Shown here: piece after piece, positions 1 to 7,266 of the stretch
How positions within the stretch are numbered: the first letter of the stretch is position 1
Layout: each line of letters opens with the position of its first letter
Assembly (NCBI GenBank): GCA_001314905.1
Contig: LJZT01000019.1
Coordinates: 1 to 52,574, forward strand
From: Phormidium sp. OSCR
Lineage (GTDB): Bacteria > Cyanobacteriota > Cyanobacteriia > Cyanobacteriales > Geitlerinemataceae
Direction of reading: 5' to 3'
DNA length: 52,574 nt
Position numbers and translations under genes: made by a program
The notes under the pieces: model-generated
What the model saw: the letters and a program-made list of their open reading frames with translations, nothing else
What the model was told of the DNA's origin: nothing
Databases searched by the model: none

Positions 1-24
1 CACGGAACGAAGCAGAAATCCTGA
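1..24 (+). CDS. 3' end of an IS200/IS605-type tnpB (partial)
   Basis: Only seven codons and a TGA stop (HGTKQKS*) are in the window, so the protein is not identifiable from its own sequence. The call rests on what follows: two hairpins and a GGGGGAGGATGTCAA end, the arrangement I associate with the right end of IS605/IS1341-group tnpB genes in cyanobacteria. TnpB is an RNA-guided nuclease of these elements. The rest of the gene lies to the left of the window. Confidence 0.45.
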   Translation, partial: HGTKQKS

Positions 25-99
25 TTCGCGAGGATTGGGAATCCCCCACTTCAAAGACATCAAGCGTAGCGAGATGGCTTAAGTGGGGGAGGATGTCAA
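17..99 (+). ncRNA. IS605-type right end, probable omega-RNA 3' region
   Basis: Two successive hairpins are visible. AATCCT (17-22) pairs with AGGATT (31-36). CCCCCACTT (43-51) pairs perfectly over 9 bp with AAGTGGGGG (79-87), with a smaller CATC/GATG stem inside the loop. GGATGTCAA follows immediately (91-99). In IS200/IS605 elements the right end carries such imperfect palindromes and also serves as the scaffold of the tnpB guide RNA, whose guide would begin just after this end. The element boundary near base 99 is inferred. Confidence 0.5.
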
Positions 100-153
100 A
101 TTGGCCGGTATATTGGCCGGCGATCGCCTACGCTCTGTAATCTGATTTCAGTC

Positions 154-528
154 ATGTTTGTATCGTTACTGTTGGTGGCTTCGCTGAGTTGGACGCCGAT
201 TCCTGAGTTGGCGGGCCAGGGGGCGATTCAGAGTCAACGGATTGGCGATGGGGTGGGGGAAACCTGTCGTCGGGTGGCGATCGCGACGGATCAAACCTTA
301 TATCTCTATCCTCGTCCGGTGATGCCGAGTCATGGAGAGTCTCAGGAAGAGACGGCCATTGTGGGGGTGTTCTCGGATGAACAGATTCAGTTGCTGCGGG
401 CTAATGTTCCGGGGGTGGATGGGGATGACCGGCTTTGGCATGAAATCATCGATAGTATTGGCAATCGAGGCTATATTTTGGCGTTTGATCCCGAAACAGG
501 ACGATCAACGTTACGCTTTTGTCCTTAG
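154..528 (+). CDS. Small secreted protein, SH3-like
   Basis: A 124-residue protein that I do not recognise by name. It begins with a hydrophobic stretch (residues 1-15, FVSLLLVASLSW) that could be a short signal peptide or anchor. Two cysteines (in GETCRRVA and the terminal RFCP) could form a disulfide outside the cytoplasm. The pattern TLYLYPRP, followed by short beta-type segments and GNRGYILAF, is like the bacterial SH3 domains of small cyanobacterial exported proteins. ATG at 154 is the only good start. The next gene, an envelope L,D-transpeptidase in the same direction, fits a cell-envelope location. The function is unknown. Confidence 0.6.
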   Translation: MFVSLLLVASLSWTPIPELAGQGAIQSQRIGDGVGETCRRVAIATDQTLYLYPRPVMPSHGESQEETAIVGVFSDEQIQLLRANVPGVDGDDRLWHEIIDSIGNRGYILAFDPETGRSTLRFCP

Positions 529-711
529 CCGCGACTTGTTCTTAGCCGCGATGGCCGCTGAGATCGGCTTGGGTGAGAGGATGGCTGGGGTGTCGGAATG
601 GCAATGGTCACCGGGTAAAACCGATTCTACGGAAACTGTCGTATAGAATATGTAGAGGCATTTAATCACCTATACCCAGTTCCGCAATTTCAGTGAGGAG
701 AGCAAACCCCT

Positions 712-1347
712 ATGACCCCACGGCATACCGTTAACCCTTTGCCTAAATTGCTAGGTGCAGTCGCATCAAGTGCTGCGGCAATTTTATTCCTCAGTCCGGG
801 GATGGCGATCGCTCAGGAGCAGATGGCCTACCGTCTGCGGGTGAATCCAAATCTTCAGGTTCCCCCCATCGGCGAACCGGGAGACTTTTTGCCCGGTGGC
901 GATGCAGTCCCTTCTGAACCTCCCAGTGATCCTGACACTCAACCTGATCGCATTGGTAAGCCTGACTCACGAATCGAACTGCGGTTGAGTGAACGTCGGG
1001 TGTATCTCTATGAGGATGATGAGGTCATCGCCAGTTATCCTGTGGCGGTTGGGAAACCCGGTTGGGAAACCCCGGTGGGTGAGTTTGAGGTCACCAATAT
1101 GGCTTTAGATCCGGTTTGGGAAAATCCCTGGACGGGTGAGTTGGTTCCTCCTGGCCCCAATAGTCCGATTGGTCCAGCGGTGATTGTCTTCTATGAGGGC
1201 GATGACTGGATTGCGTTTCATGGAACTCCCAATGAGGAGTTGATTGGTCAGGCGGTGTCTCATGGCTGTGTGCGGATGCGGAATGATGACATTCTGGCGA
1301 TGTATGAACAGGTGAATCCTGGAACCCCTGTAGTAGTTTCTCAATAG
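712..1347 (+). CDS. L,D-transpeptidase (YkuD family)
   Basis: A 211-residue exported enzyme that would cross-link peptidoglycan stem peptides or attach proteins to them in the periplasm. A signal peptide covers roughly residues 1-34 (hydrophobic AAAILFLSPGMAIA then AQEQ). A Pro/Asp-rich linker (about 50-80) leads into a YkuD catalytic domain from about residue 88 (RIELRLSERRVYLY) to the end. The signature HGTPNEELIG...SHGCVRM is complete: conserved His at about 170, and the catalytic SHGC with His184 and Cys186. The length is normal for a one-domain YkuD enzyme. AGTGAGGAG lies upstream of the ATG. The partner substrate is unknown. Confidence 0.93.
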   Translation: MTPRHTVNPLPKLLGAVASSAAAILFLSPGMAIAQEQMAYRLRVNPNLQVPPIGEPGDFLPGGDAVPSEPPSDPDTQPDRIGKPDSRIELRLSERRVYLYEDDEVIASYPVAVGKPGWETPVGEFEVTNMALDPVWENPWTGELVPPGPNSPIGPAVIVFYEGDDWIAFHGTPNEELIGQAVSHGCVRMRNDDILAMYEQVNPGTPVVVSQ

Positions 1348-1394
1348 GGAACTTGAGAACACCGGAATACTTGCGTGACCGGTTGCTGGCTCTG

Positions 1395-2702
1395 TTAACG
1401 ATGCTCTACCCCGAGGTCTTCGCCTTGGGGTATTTTGTGTCTGGGGAGAGTTTCCCCTGGGTCAATGGCTGCGAGAAGCAGCCAGCCGAGGGTATTGATG
1501 CGGGCATCGAAGAGGGTGACGTCGATGAGATGAAAGAGGGTTGTGGCGGCAAAGGCCAACAGTAGCATTAGGGGAATGAGATTGGTCTGAGTTCTCAGGG
1601 GCTGGAGGGGGGTTAGGTGTTTGACACCGCGATAACAGACCCAGCCTACGCTGAGATAGAGAAGCAGGGTGGCGGGGAGGCCGGTTTCGGCTAACAGCAT
1701 CAGAGGTAGGTTATGGGGATGTCCGAGCCATTGTCCGCTGTGGTCTTGGTAGAGGTGGGAGAAGTGACGTAGTCCCCAACCCCAGATGGGGCGATCTTGG
1801 CTTAAGTCCCAGGCAAATTGCCATTGGCTAATCCGTAGGGTTTCAATGGGACGATTGGGGTAGAGGTCATCGTTGAGACGCGCCCAGATGGCTCTCGGAA
1901 CGATTTGCTGTAGGGGGGATTGGAGGGGGGGAGGGCCAAAGGCGGCGCCGAGGATGAGGGCAGCTATGGCCCCAACGGCGGCGATTAGCCAACGCCAGCC
2001 GAGGAGTACGGCGTAGGTGAGGGCGATGGCGATCGCAACGGCCCAACCATTGCGGGAGGAGGTGGCGAATAGGACGAGGCTGTTGGCTAAGACTAATCCT
2101 CCCCAGCCCCAGATGGCCCGAGGCCAGGGATGATGGGCGGGACGGGTTCGCCAGGCTTGAACGGTCAGGCCAACACTGAGGGTCCAGGCGATGACGCTAA
2201 AGTTGGCGAGGGGGTTGGCGTAGCCAAAGACGGATGACATACGACCTGGGGGGGTTCCACCGGCTTCGAGTTGCCAGGAGATGAGCCAACCCCAGTGGAT
2301 GGGACCATGCCAACCAAGGTACTGTTGGCCGAGGCCGATGAGGGCTACGGGAAGGGAGGAGAGGGCGATCGCCTCGGCCAGTTGTTGTCGTTGCTGGGGA
2401 TGTTGAATGAGGGAACGACTGGCGATGAAGATGGCGATGAAGGGCAGAAAATTGGCTAATCCAAGGAGGGCCGTTGAGGTCTTTTCGGCCTGTAGGGCTG
2501 AGAGTAGCAGGAGTAGGGAGAGTAGGGCTAAACTCCAGGTGAGAGGTTGTTGTCGGTGCGATCGCCCCTCTCGCCACCAAGACCAGCTACAAACGGTGAT
2601 GATAGCGAGTCCTCCCAATAGGGGACTTAAGGGAAGCACTAACACTCCTGCGCAGATCAGCCGCCAAGGAATGCTGTTTTGTTGATCGAGTCCCATGGCC
2701 AT
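1395..2702 (-). CDS. O-antigen ligase / Wzy-like membrane protein
   Basis: A 435-residue polytopic inner-membrane protein with about ten to eleven hydrophobic segments. A large loop before the last helices carries the Wzy_C-type motif GHPHNLPLMLLAETG at about residue 325, preceded by IWGWGLRHF. This family polymerises or ligates lipid-linked glycans on the outer face of the membrane (O-antigen, capsule, or glycosylation of lipids). It starts 9 bases after gloB ends on the same strand, so the two are probably co-transcribed. A second ATG two codons in is equally possible. The last codons lie inside a terminator hairpin. The substrate cannot be told, but the nearby glycosyltransferases (3.9-7.2 kb) make an envelope glycan plausible. 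Confidence 0.85.
   Translation of the reverse strand: MAMGLDQQNSIPWRLICAGVLVLPLSPLLGGLAIITVCSWSWWREGRSHRQQPLTWSLALLSLLLLLSALQAEKTSTALLGLANFLPFIAIFIASRSLIQHPQQRQQLAEAIALSSLPVALIGLGQQYLGWHGPIHWGWLISWQLEAGGTPPGRMSSVFGYANPLANFSVIAWTLSVGLTVQAWRTRPAHHPWPRAIWGWGGLVLANSLVLFATSSRNGWAVAIAIALTYAVLLGWRWLIAAVGAIAALILGAAFGPPPLQSPLQQIVPRAIWARLNDDLYPNRPIETLRISQWQFAWDLSQDRPIWGWGLRHFSHLYQDHSGQWLGHPHNLPLMLLAETGLPATLLLYLSVGWVCYRGVKHLTPLQPLRTQTNLIPLMLLLAFAATTLFHLIDVTLFDARINTLGWLLLAAIDPGETLPRHKIPQGEDLGVEHR
1408..1436. terminator. Bidirectional hairpin terminator
   Basis: ACCCCGAGG (1408-1416) pairs with CCTTGGGGT (1423-1431), with one G-T wobble and a TCTTCG loop. TATTTT follows on the plus strand. It lies between the L,D-transpeptidase and the convergent O-antigen-ligase-like gene, overlapping the last codons of the latter, and could end both transcripts. 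Confidence 0.7.
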
Positions 2703-2711
2703 GTTTGAACG

Positions 2712-3485
2712 TTAAAAGTTGTCTTTTCGTCCCCGCAATCGGGCAAAGGTTTGTACGTCATCGTGACTTTGAACAGTTTGTTGTAGGCTGGGATGGTCCC
2801 AACGGAGAAAGGGATTGGTTTGTTTTTCTAGGCCGATGAGGGAGGGGACGGTGGCTTCGTGACGCGATCGCGCCTCTTTAACGTCTGCGAATCGTTGCTG
2901 AAGGATGGGATTCTCGGCATCAACGGTTAGGGCAAATTTGAGATTGTTGAGGGTATATTCATGGGCACACCAGATACGGGTGTTGTCGGGGAGATTCCGC
3001 AATTTGCCGAGGGAGGTGACCATTTGGGCTGGGGTTCCTTCAAAGAGTCGCCCACAACCGCCGACAAAGAGGGTATCGCCACAAAAGAGTTCACCGCTGT
3101 CGTCGGGATGGCTGGGGGGGAAGTAATAGGCGATATGGCCGCGAGTATGGCCGGGAACGAAATAGACTTGGGCTTCTCGTCCGGCGAAGCTGACGCGATC
3201 GCCTTCTTCTAGGAAGACGGACTGGCCTGGGATGCGCCCTTTATCTTCTCGTCCACCATAGATGGTAAGGTCGGGGAAGGCCTGTTGCAGGGATGGGTTC
3301 CCGCCGACATGATCGGCATGGTGATGGGTGTTGAAGATGGTGGTGAGGGTTGCGTTGAGTTGTTTGAGTTTCTTTAGGACAGGGGCGGCTTCGGCGGGAT
3401 CGACAACGGCGGCCACCTGACGGGGGCGATCGTACAGGAGGAAGATATAGTTGTCGGATAAGGCGGGAAGTCGGTAAATCTCCAT
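2712..3485 (-). CDS. gloB: Hydroxyacylglutathione hydrolase (glyoxalase II)
   Basis: This hydrolyses S-D-lactoylglutathione to D-lactate and glutathione, the second step of methylglyoxal detoxification in the cytosol. The metallo-beta-lactamase zinc motif is intact as THHHADH (His54, His56, Asp58, His59), followed by PGHTRGH and [17 protein letters not shown], which supply further metal ligands. The C-terminal HxxD segment includes the usual [13 protein letters not shown]. Starting at the ATG giving MEIYRLPAL makes 257 residues, the usual family length. An upstream ATG would add 13 unconserved residues. The O-antigen-ligase-like gene follows 9 bases downstream. Confidence 0.95.
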   Translation of the reverse strand: MEIYRLPALSDNYIFLLYDRPRQVAAVVDPAEAAPVLKKLKQLNATLTTIFNTHHHADHVGGNPSLQQAFPDLTIYGGREDKGRIPGQSVFLEEGDRVSFAGREAQVYFVPGHTRGHIAYYFPPSHPDDSGELFCGDTLFVGGCGRLFEGTPAQMVTSLGKLRNLPDNTRIWCAHEYTLNNLKFALTVDAENPILQQRFADVKEARSRHEATVPSLIGLEKQTNPFLRWDHPSLQQTVQSHDDVQTFARLRGRKDNF

Positions 3486-3518
3486 GGTGAGATATGAGTT
3501 AGGGTGATGGATGTGACT

Positions 3519-3548
3519 TAACATGAGTTAACCTAACATGAGTTAATC
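3519..3548. repeat. Tandem 15-bp repeat between divergent genes
   Basis: TAACATGAGTTAACC (3519-3533) is followed directly by TAACATGAGTTAATC (3534-3548), with one mismatch. It lies between the divergently read gloB and the 69-residue gene at 3590. Each copy contains the partial palindrome TTAACATGAGTTAA. Paired copies in a divergent promoter region could be regulator sites, but no regulator is known. Confidence 0.6.
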
Positions 3549-3589
3549 TAAGATGACGGTTTCAAGAGAGATGTCACGTGAGATAGATT

Positions 3590-3799
3590 ATGGGTCAAGC
3601 TTTGCAGGGAAAGACAATTGGCTATTGGCGATCGCTGATTGAGTCATGTTTAGAGAGTCATGTGATTAGCCATCAGGATTATTTAAAGCTAACGTGTTTG
3701 CTCTTGTCCGGTCAAGGGTTGTCTATGGAAGATTATCAGCAAATTAACGCAATTTTTGATCGCATACAATTGGGACGAATCCAGATTGTTTATACTTAA
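3590..3799 (+). CDS. Small conserved cyanobacterial protein, unknown function
   Basis: 69 residues, soluble and helical, with no signal peptide, membrane segment or cysteine-based metal site. The sequence GKTIGYWRSLIESCLESHVI, then ISHQDYLKLTCLLLSGQGLS and QQINAIFDRIQLGRIQI, reads like a compact helical bundle and looks like a family I associate with cyanobacteria, though I cannot name it. It is transcribed away from gloB across an intergenic stretch holding a 15-bp tandem repeat. The ATG at 3590 is the only start consistent with the N-terminal pattern. Confidence 0.6.
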   Translation: MGQALQGKTIGYWRSLIESCLESHVISHQDYLKLTCLLLSGQGLSMEDYQQINAIFDRIQLGRIQIVYT

Positions 3800-3916
3800 G
3801 ATTTCGTGGTTTGAGAGTACGTCGAAACTCTCAGGCAAGACATCAAAACGTTTTGCATACTGCTTGGGGCTGTCTTGAGGCTATCATTCAAAACAAAACC
3901 TGGATAAACTCGATTC

Positions 3917-4933
3917 ATGGGAATGGACATCGATTTTGAGCGATCACAGATAACACTCTCCATTATTATTCCCATTTATAATGAGGAAGACAATTTGAAT
4001 TGTCTTTTGAAACGAGTTATAAAAAGCCTAGAAATTCCTAATTTAAGTTATGAAATTATTTGCGTTAATGATGGAAGTTGCGATAAAAGTTTAGAGAAAC
4101 TCATTAGTTATCATCGACAAAACCCAGCGATAAAAATCATAAATTTATCCCGTAACTTTGGTAAAGATATTGCCCTTAGTGCTGGTTTGGATTTTGCCTG
4201 TGGGGCAGCCGTAATTCCCCTAGATGCGGATTTACAAGACCCTCCCGAGCTGATTGCTGCGTTGGTGGAAAAGTGGCGAGAAGGCTATGATGTTGTCTAT
4301 GGAACTCGTCGCGATCGCCGTGGGGAAACTTGGCTAAAACGGTTTAGTGCGACTCACTTTTATCGCTTGATTGGACGAGTTAGTAAGGTTCCTATTCCCG
4401 AAGATACAGGGGACTTTCGTTTGATGGATCGACGGGTGGTGGAGGCTATTAAACAACTTCCGGAACGGAATCGATTTATGAAAGGGTTATTTGCTTGGGT
4501 GGGATATCGACAAATTGCGATCGATTATGATCGCGATCCTCGCTATGCGGGCCAAAGTAAGTGGAACTACTGGAAACTCTGGAATTTTGCCCTGGATGGA
4601 ATTGCGGCGTTTAGTTCTTTACCGTTGAAGGTTTGGAGTTATGTTGGACTGGTAATTTCTTCGATGGCTCTGGTGTATGCTGTTTTTTTAGTGATTCGTA
4701 CTCTAATTTTCGGCATTGATGTTCCTGGCTATGCTTCGCTGATGGTGGCTGTGTTGTTTCTGGGGGGGATTCAGTTAATTAGTTTGGGGGTAATTGGTGA
4801 GTATTTAGGACGGGTTTATGAAGAGGTCAAAGGCCGTCCTTTATATTTGGTTCGGGATCTCTATGGTTTTGAAGATCAGGGGAATGACGGTCAAGTGTCC
4901 CCGTTGAGTCAATCTGGGGGAGAGGCGTTATGA
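3917..4933 (+). CDS. GT2 glycosyltransferase with C-terminal membrane anchor
   Basis: 338 residues, of the type that transfers a sugar to polyprenyl phosphate at the inner membrane (dolichol-phosphate mannosyltransferase / GtrB / ArnC-like). The GT-A domain starts SIIIPIYNEEDNL (about 15-27), has the VNDGS turn (about 50) and the metal/nucleotide motif PLDADLQDPPE at about 101-111. The segment TGDFRLMDR and the RYAGQSKWN element are typical of this subgroup. Two hydrophobic helices follow at about 235-260 and 270-295, ending in the usual GEYLGRVYEEVKGRPLY. It overlaps the next gene by 4 bases (ATGA), so the two are translationally coupled. The sugar is not known. Confidence 0.9.
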   Translation: MGMDIDFERSQITLSIIIPIYNEEDNLNCLLKRVIKSLEIPNLSYEIICVNDGSCDKSLEKLISYHRQNPAIKIINLSRNFGKDIALSAGLDFACGAAVIPLDADLQDPPELIAALVEKWREGYDVVYGTRRDRRGETWLKRFSATHFYRLIGRVSKVPIPEDTGDFRLMDRRVVEAIKQLPERNRFMKGLFAWVGYRQIAIDYDRDPRYAGQSKWNYWKLWNFALDGIAAFSSLPLKVWSYVGLVISSMALVYAVFLVIRTLIFGIDVPGYASLMVAVLFLGGIQLISLGVIGEYLGRVYEEVKGRPLYLVRDLYGFEDQGNDGQVSPLSQSGGEAL

Positions 4934-5601
4934 GTCAACCGCCTCGTGGTGGTACGCCCATTCAATGGCTGCTGTTCTGCATGGTGATGAGTGTTCTGGG
5001 GATATATGGTTTGAGGGAACTCGATCCTGAACAGGTGCGATCGGGGCTAGAGGAGGCGGGTGGGTGGGCACCACTGTTCTATTTAGTTCTGTATAGTCTG
5101 GGAACGCTGCTGTTGTTGCCTTCAACGCCTCTTAATTTAATGGGAGGGGCTTTGTTTGGCATCGTTTGGGGAACGGCTTGGAGTAGTTTGGGGGCGATTT
5201 TGGCGGCGATGATTGCGTTTGGCTTCAGTCGAACGGTGGGGCGGGAGGCGATCGCCCGACGGATGGGCCGGGGTTGGCAGGCTTTGGATGCGGAACTCCA
5301 GCAGGGGGGGATGTTTTATCTGTTTGCGATTCGCCTGTTGCCGATTATTCCCTATGGTGTGGTGAATTTTGCGGCGGGGTTGAGTGGGATTCGGGTTCGG
5401 GACTATCTAGTTGGTACGTTACTAGGAACGGTTCCGGGAATCTTGCCGATTGTGATGCTGGGGAGTTCCGGACGTCAGGCTTTAGAGACGGGGGAGGTCT
5501 GGCCGGTGTTTGGGGCGTTGACGTTGACGGGAATGTTGGTGGTTGGGGCGATGGTTTATCGACGCCGACGACGACCGCCGAGGGATGGCGATGGGTTTTG
5601 A
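4930..5601 (+). CDS. VTT (TVP38/TMEM64) family membrane protein
   Basis: A 223-residue polytopic membrane protein. The family signature is clear: LPSTPLNLMGGALFG, GFSRTVGREAI, then YLFAIRLLPIIPYGVVNFAAG at about 135-155. The VTT/DedA superfamily is now linked to phospholipid scrambling and transport of polyprenyl-phosphate-type lipid carriers. That suits its position: it shares an ATGA overlap with a polyprenyl-phosphate-type GT2 enzyme, suggesting one makes and the other handles a lipid-linked sugar (inference). Its coding strand is strongly G-rich, as in its neighbours. Confidence 0.88.
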   Translation: MSQPPRGGTPIQWLLFCMVMSVLGIYGLRELDPEQVRSGLEEAGGWAPLFYLVLYSLGTLLLLPSTPLNLMGGALFGIVWGTAWSSLGAILAAMIAFGFSRTVGREAIARRMGRGWQALDAELQQGGMFYLFAIRLLPIIPYGVVNFAAGLSGIRVRDYLVGTLLGTVPGILPIVMLGSSGRQALETGEVWPVFGALTLTGMLVVGAMVYRRRRRPPRDGDGF

Positions 5602-6009
5602 GGGTCTCAGGGTATCTCAGAGGAGGGGCGATCGCAGGTCTGGCGGCTTTGGAAGGAATCTGTCGGTCAAGAGTTTCAGACCTCATTTGAGGCTCCCACT
5701 CGCCGAAAGAGTGTGCTACCTTGGCATAAGCTAAGGGGCATTTAGGGGCAAGTCGCTCGCTGCTGGGCTGAGTTTGACCTTCTGAAGGTTCTGCTTAAGC
5801 TGGTGTTCCCTGTTCCTCTGGCAAAGCATGATCAGTGTGATTACGGATAAGTCGATTGTCGTGGTAGGGTTTGTTGTTCGAGGTGACATTGTGGCGGTTG
5901 GCAGGATGCTGGATCATTCACCAACCGGCCTAGGTGGGGTGGCGTTGGGATATGCTTGTGATCAGTTTGTACAGGGTCTTTGCCGTACTTCACCTCAACG
6001 AGAACTGTT
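5602..6009. other. Intergenic stretch, no gene seen
   Basis: About 400 bases between the VTT protein and the GT4 enzyme. Open frames here on both strands have no recognisable protein pattern and I do not support them. Two short palindromes are visible: CCTCATTTGAGG at 5681-5692 and ACCTTC-T-GAAGGT at 5777-5789. Neither has a T-run. I see no convincing promoter hexamers for the downstream gene. Confidence 0.5.
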
Positions 6010-7215
6010 ATGACTGTCAACGCTCCTGTGGCCTCTCCAAAGATTTCTATTTTAGTCAGTGATCTCTCGAAACAGGGGGCTGGACGCTGGGGTGGGGCGG
6101 TACGAACGTTTTTGTTAGCCCAGGCTTTAGAACGAATTGGGGCTACAGTCAAGATTTACGGGTTTGTGTTTGGGGATGAGCCTGCTGAGGCGACGGTGAG
6201 TGATGTTCCTATGGTCACGGTTCCGGGTGAGTATTATCCGGGGTTTATTGGGCGATCGCGGGCGTTGTTGAAGCAACTCGATGGGGATATTATCTATGCT
6301 TTGCGTCCGAAACCAACGACGCTGGGGTTAGCGTTATGGCACAAACGCAACAGGGGTTGTCGGGTGATTTTAGATATTGATGATTGGGAGTTAAGTTGGC
6401 ATGGGGGTGATGGCTATCGCTATCGTCCGAGTCTCAGACAGTTGGCTCAGGATATCCTGAAACCTCGGGGGGCCTTGCGATATCCGGATCATCCTCTCTA
6501 TCTACGTTGGATGGAGTCTCGTGTTTGTGAGGCTGATGCGGTGACGGTTCATACTCAGTTTTTGCAAACTCGTTTTGGTGGTGTCAAAATTCCTAATGGT
6601 AAGGATACGGAGTTGTTTAATCCTGATGCTTATGATCCGCAACTGAGCCGCCAAGCCTATGGACTTTCAGGTTATCGGATTTTAATGTTTCCTGGGGCAC
6701 CTCGCCCGTATAAGGGGATTGAGGATGTTTTGCAGGCTCTCGATCGCCTTGATGATCCGACGCTACGGTTGGTGATTGTGGGAGGGAGTCCTTATGATGA
6801 TTATGATCAGCAGTTGAGGCAGCGATGGGGCCGCTGGATTATTCAACTTCCACCCCAACCGGTGACGAAAATGCCATTTGTGGTGGCGGGGGCTGATATC
6901 ATTGTGGTTCCTCAACGGGAAACTCCGGCGGCGTTGGCTCAGTTTCCCCTTAAGCTCACGGATGGTATGTCTATGGCAAAACCGATTTTGGCGACTCGGG
7001 TTGGGGATATTCCCGAAATTCTGCAAGATTCTGGGTATTTAGTGGAGCCTGAGGCCCCTGAGGCGATCGCTCAGCAGATTCGTTGGATTCTCGAGCATCC
7101 TGAAGACGCACAACGTCGAGGAGCATTGGCACGAACCCGTTGTATTCAACACTATAGTATTGAGGCCATGTCGCGGTTGCTCTCTGAGGTGGTGCGATCG
7201 CTACAATCTTCCTGA
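6010..7215 (+). CDS. GT4 family glycosyltransferase
   Basis: 401 residues, a GT-B fold retaining glycosyltransferase. The N-terminal half opens KISILVSDLSKQGAGRWGGA (acceptor side). The C-terminal half carries PNGKDTELFNP, then FPGAPRPYKGIEDVLQAL, and PLKLTDGMSMAKPILATRVG with the GDIPEIL donor-sugar contact. These enzymes add sugars from nucleotide donors to glycan or lipid acceptors at the cytoplasmic face. The ATG at 6010 (MTVNAPVASPK) is preferred over an ATG ten codons earlier, which adds no recognisable sequence. The ABC exporter follows closely downstream, pointing to an envelope or exopolysaccharide pathway. Confidence 0.9.
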   Translation: MTVNAPVASPKISILVSDLSKQGAGRWGGAVRTFLLAQALERIGATVKIYGFVFGDEPAEATVSDVPMVTVPGEYYPGFIGRSRALLKQLDGDIIYALRPKPTTLGLALWHKRNRGCRVILDIDDWELSWHGGDGYRYRPSLRQLAQDILKPRGALRYPDHPLYLRWMESRVCEADAVTVHTQFLQTRFGGVKIPNGKDTELFNPDAYDPQLSRQAYGLSGYRILMFPGAPRPYKGIEDVLQALDRLDDPTLRLVIVGGSPYDDYDQQLRQRWGRWIIQLPPQPVTKMPFVVAGADIIVVPQRETPAALAQFPLKLTDGMSMAKPILATRVGDIPEILQDSGYLVEPEAPEAIAQQIRWILEHPEDAQRRGALARTRCIQHYSIEAMSRLLSEVVRSLQSS

Positions 7216-7266
7216 AATTTGTCAACAGTTTGTGTCGTCTTTAACATTCACTTTGCCCTCGGTTTT

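Noticed and set aside
5274-5690. A 138-codon open frame overlapping the VTT gene in another frame
   Set aside because: It overlaps a gene with clear VTT motifs and reads as low-complexity Gly/Val/Asp.
5828-6013. 61-codon frame upstream of the GT4 gene
   Set aside because: No ribosome site, no recognised pattern, and it overlaps the next gene's start.
7219-7266. TTG start 16 codons upstream for the ABC exporter
   Set aside because: The added residues are not typical of the family and no ribosome site precedes the TTG. The ATG at 7267 gives a normal start.
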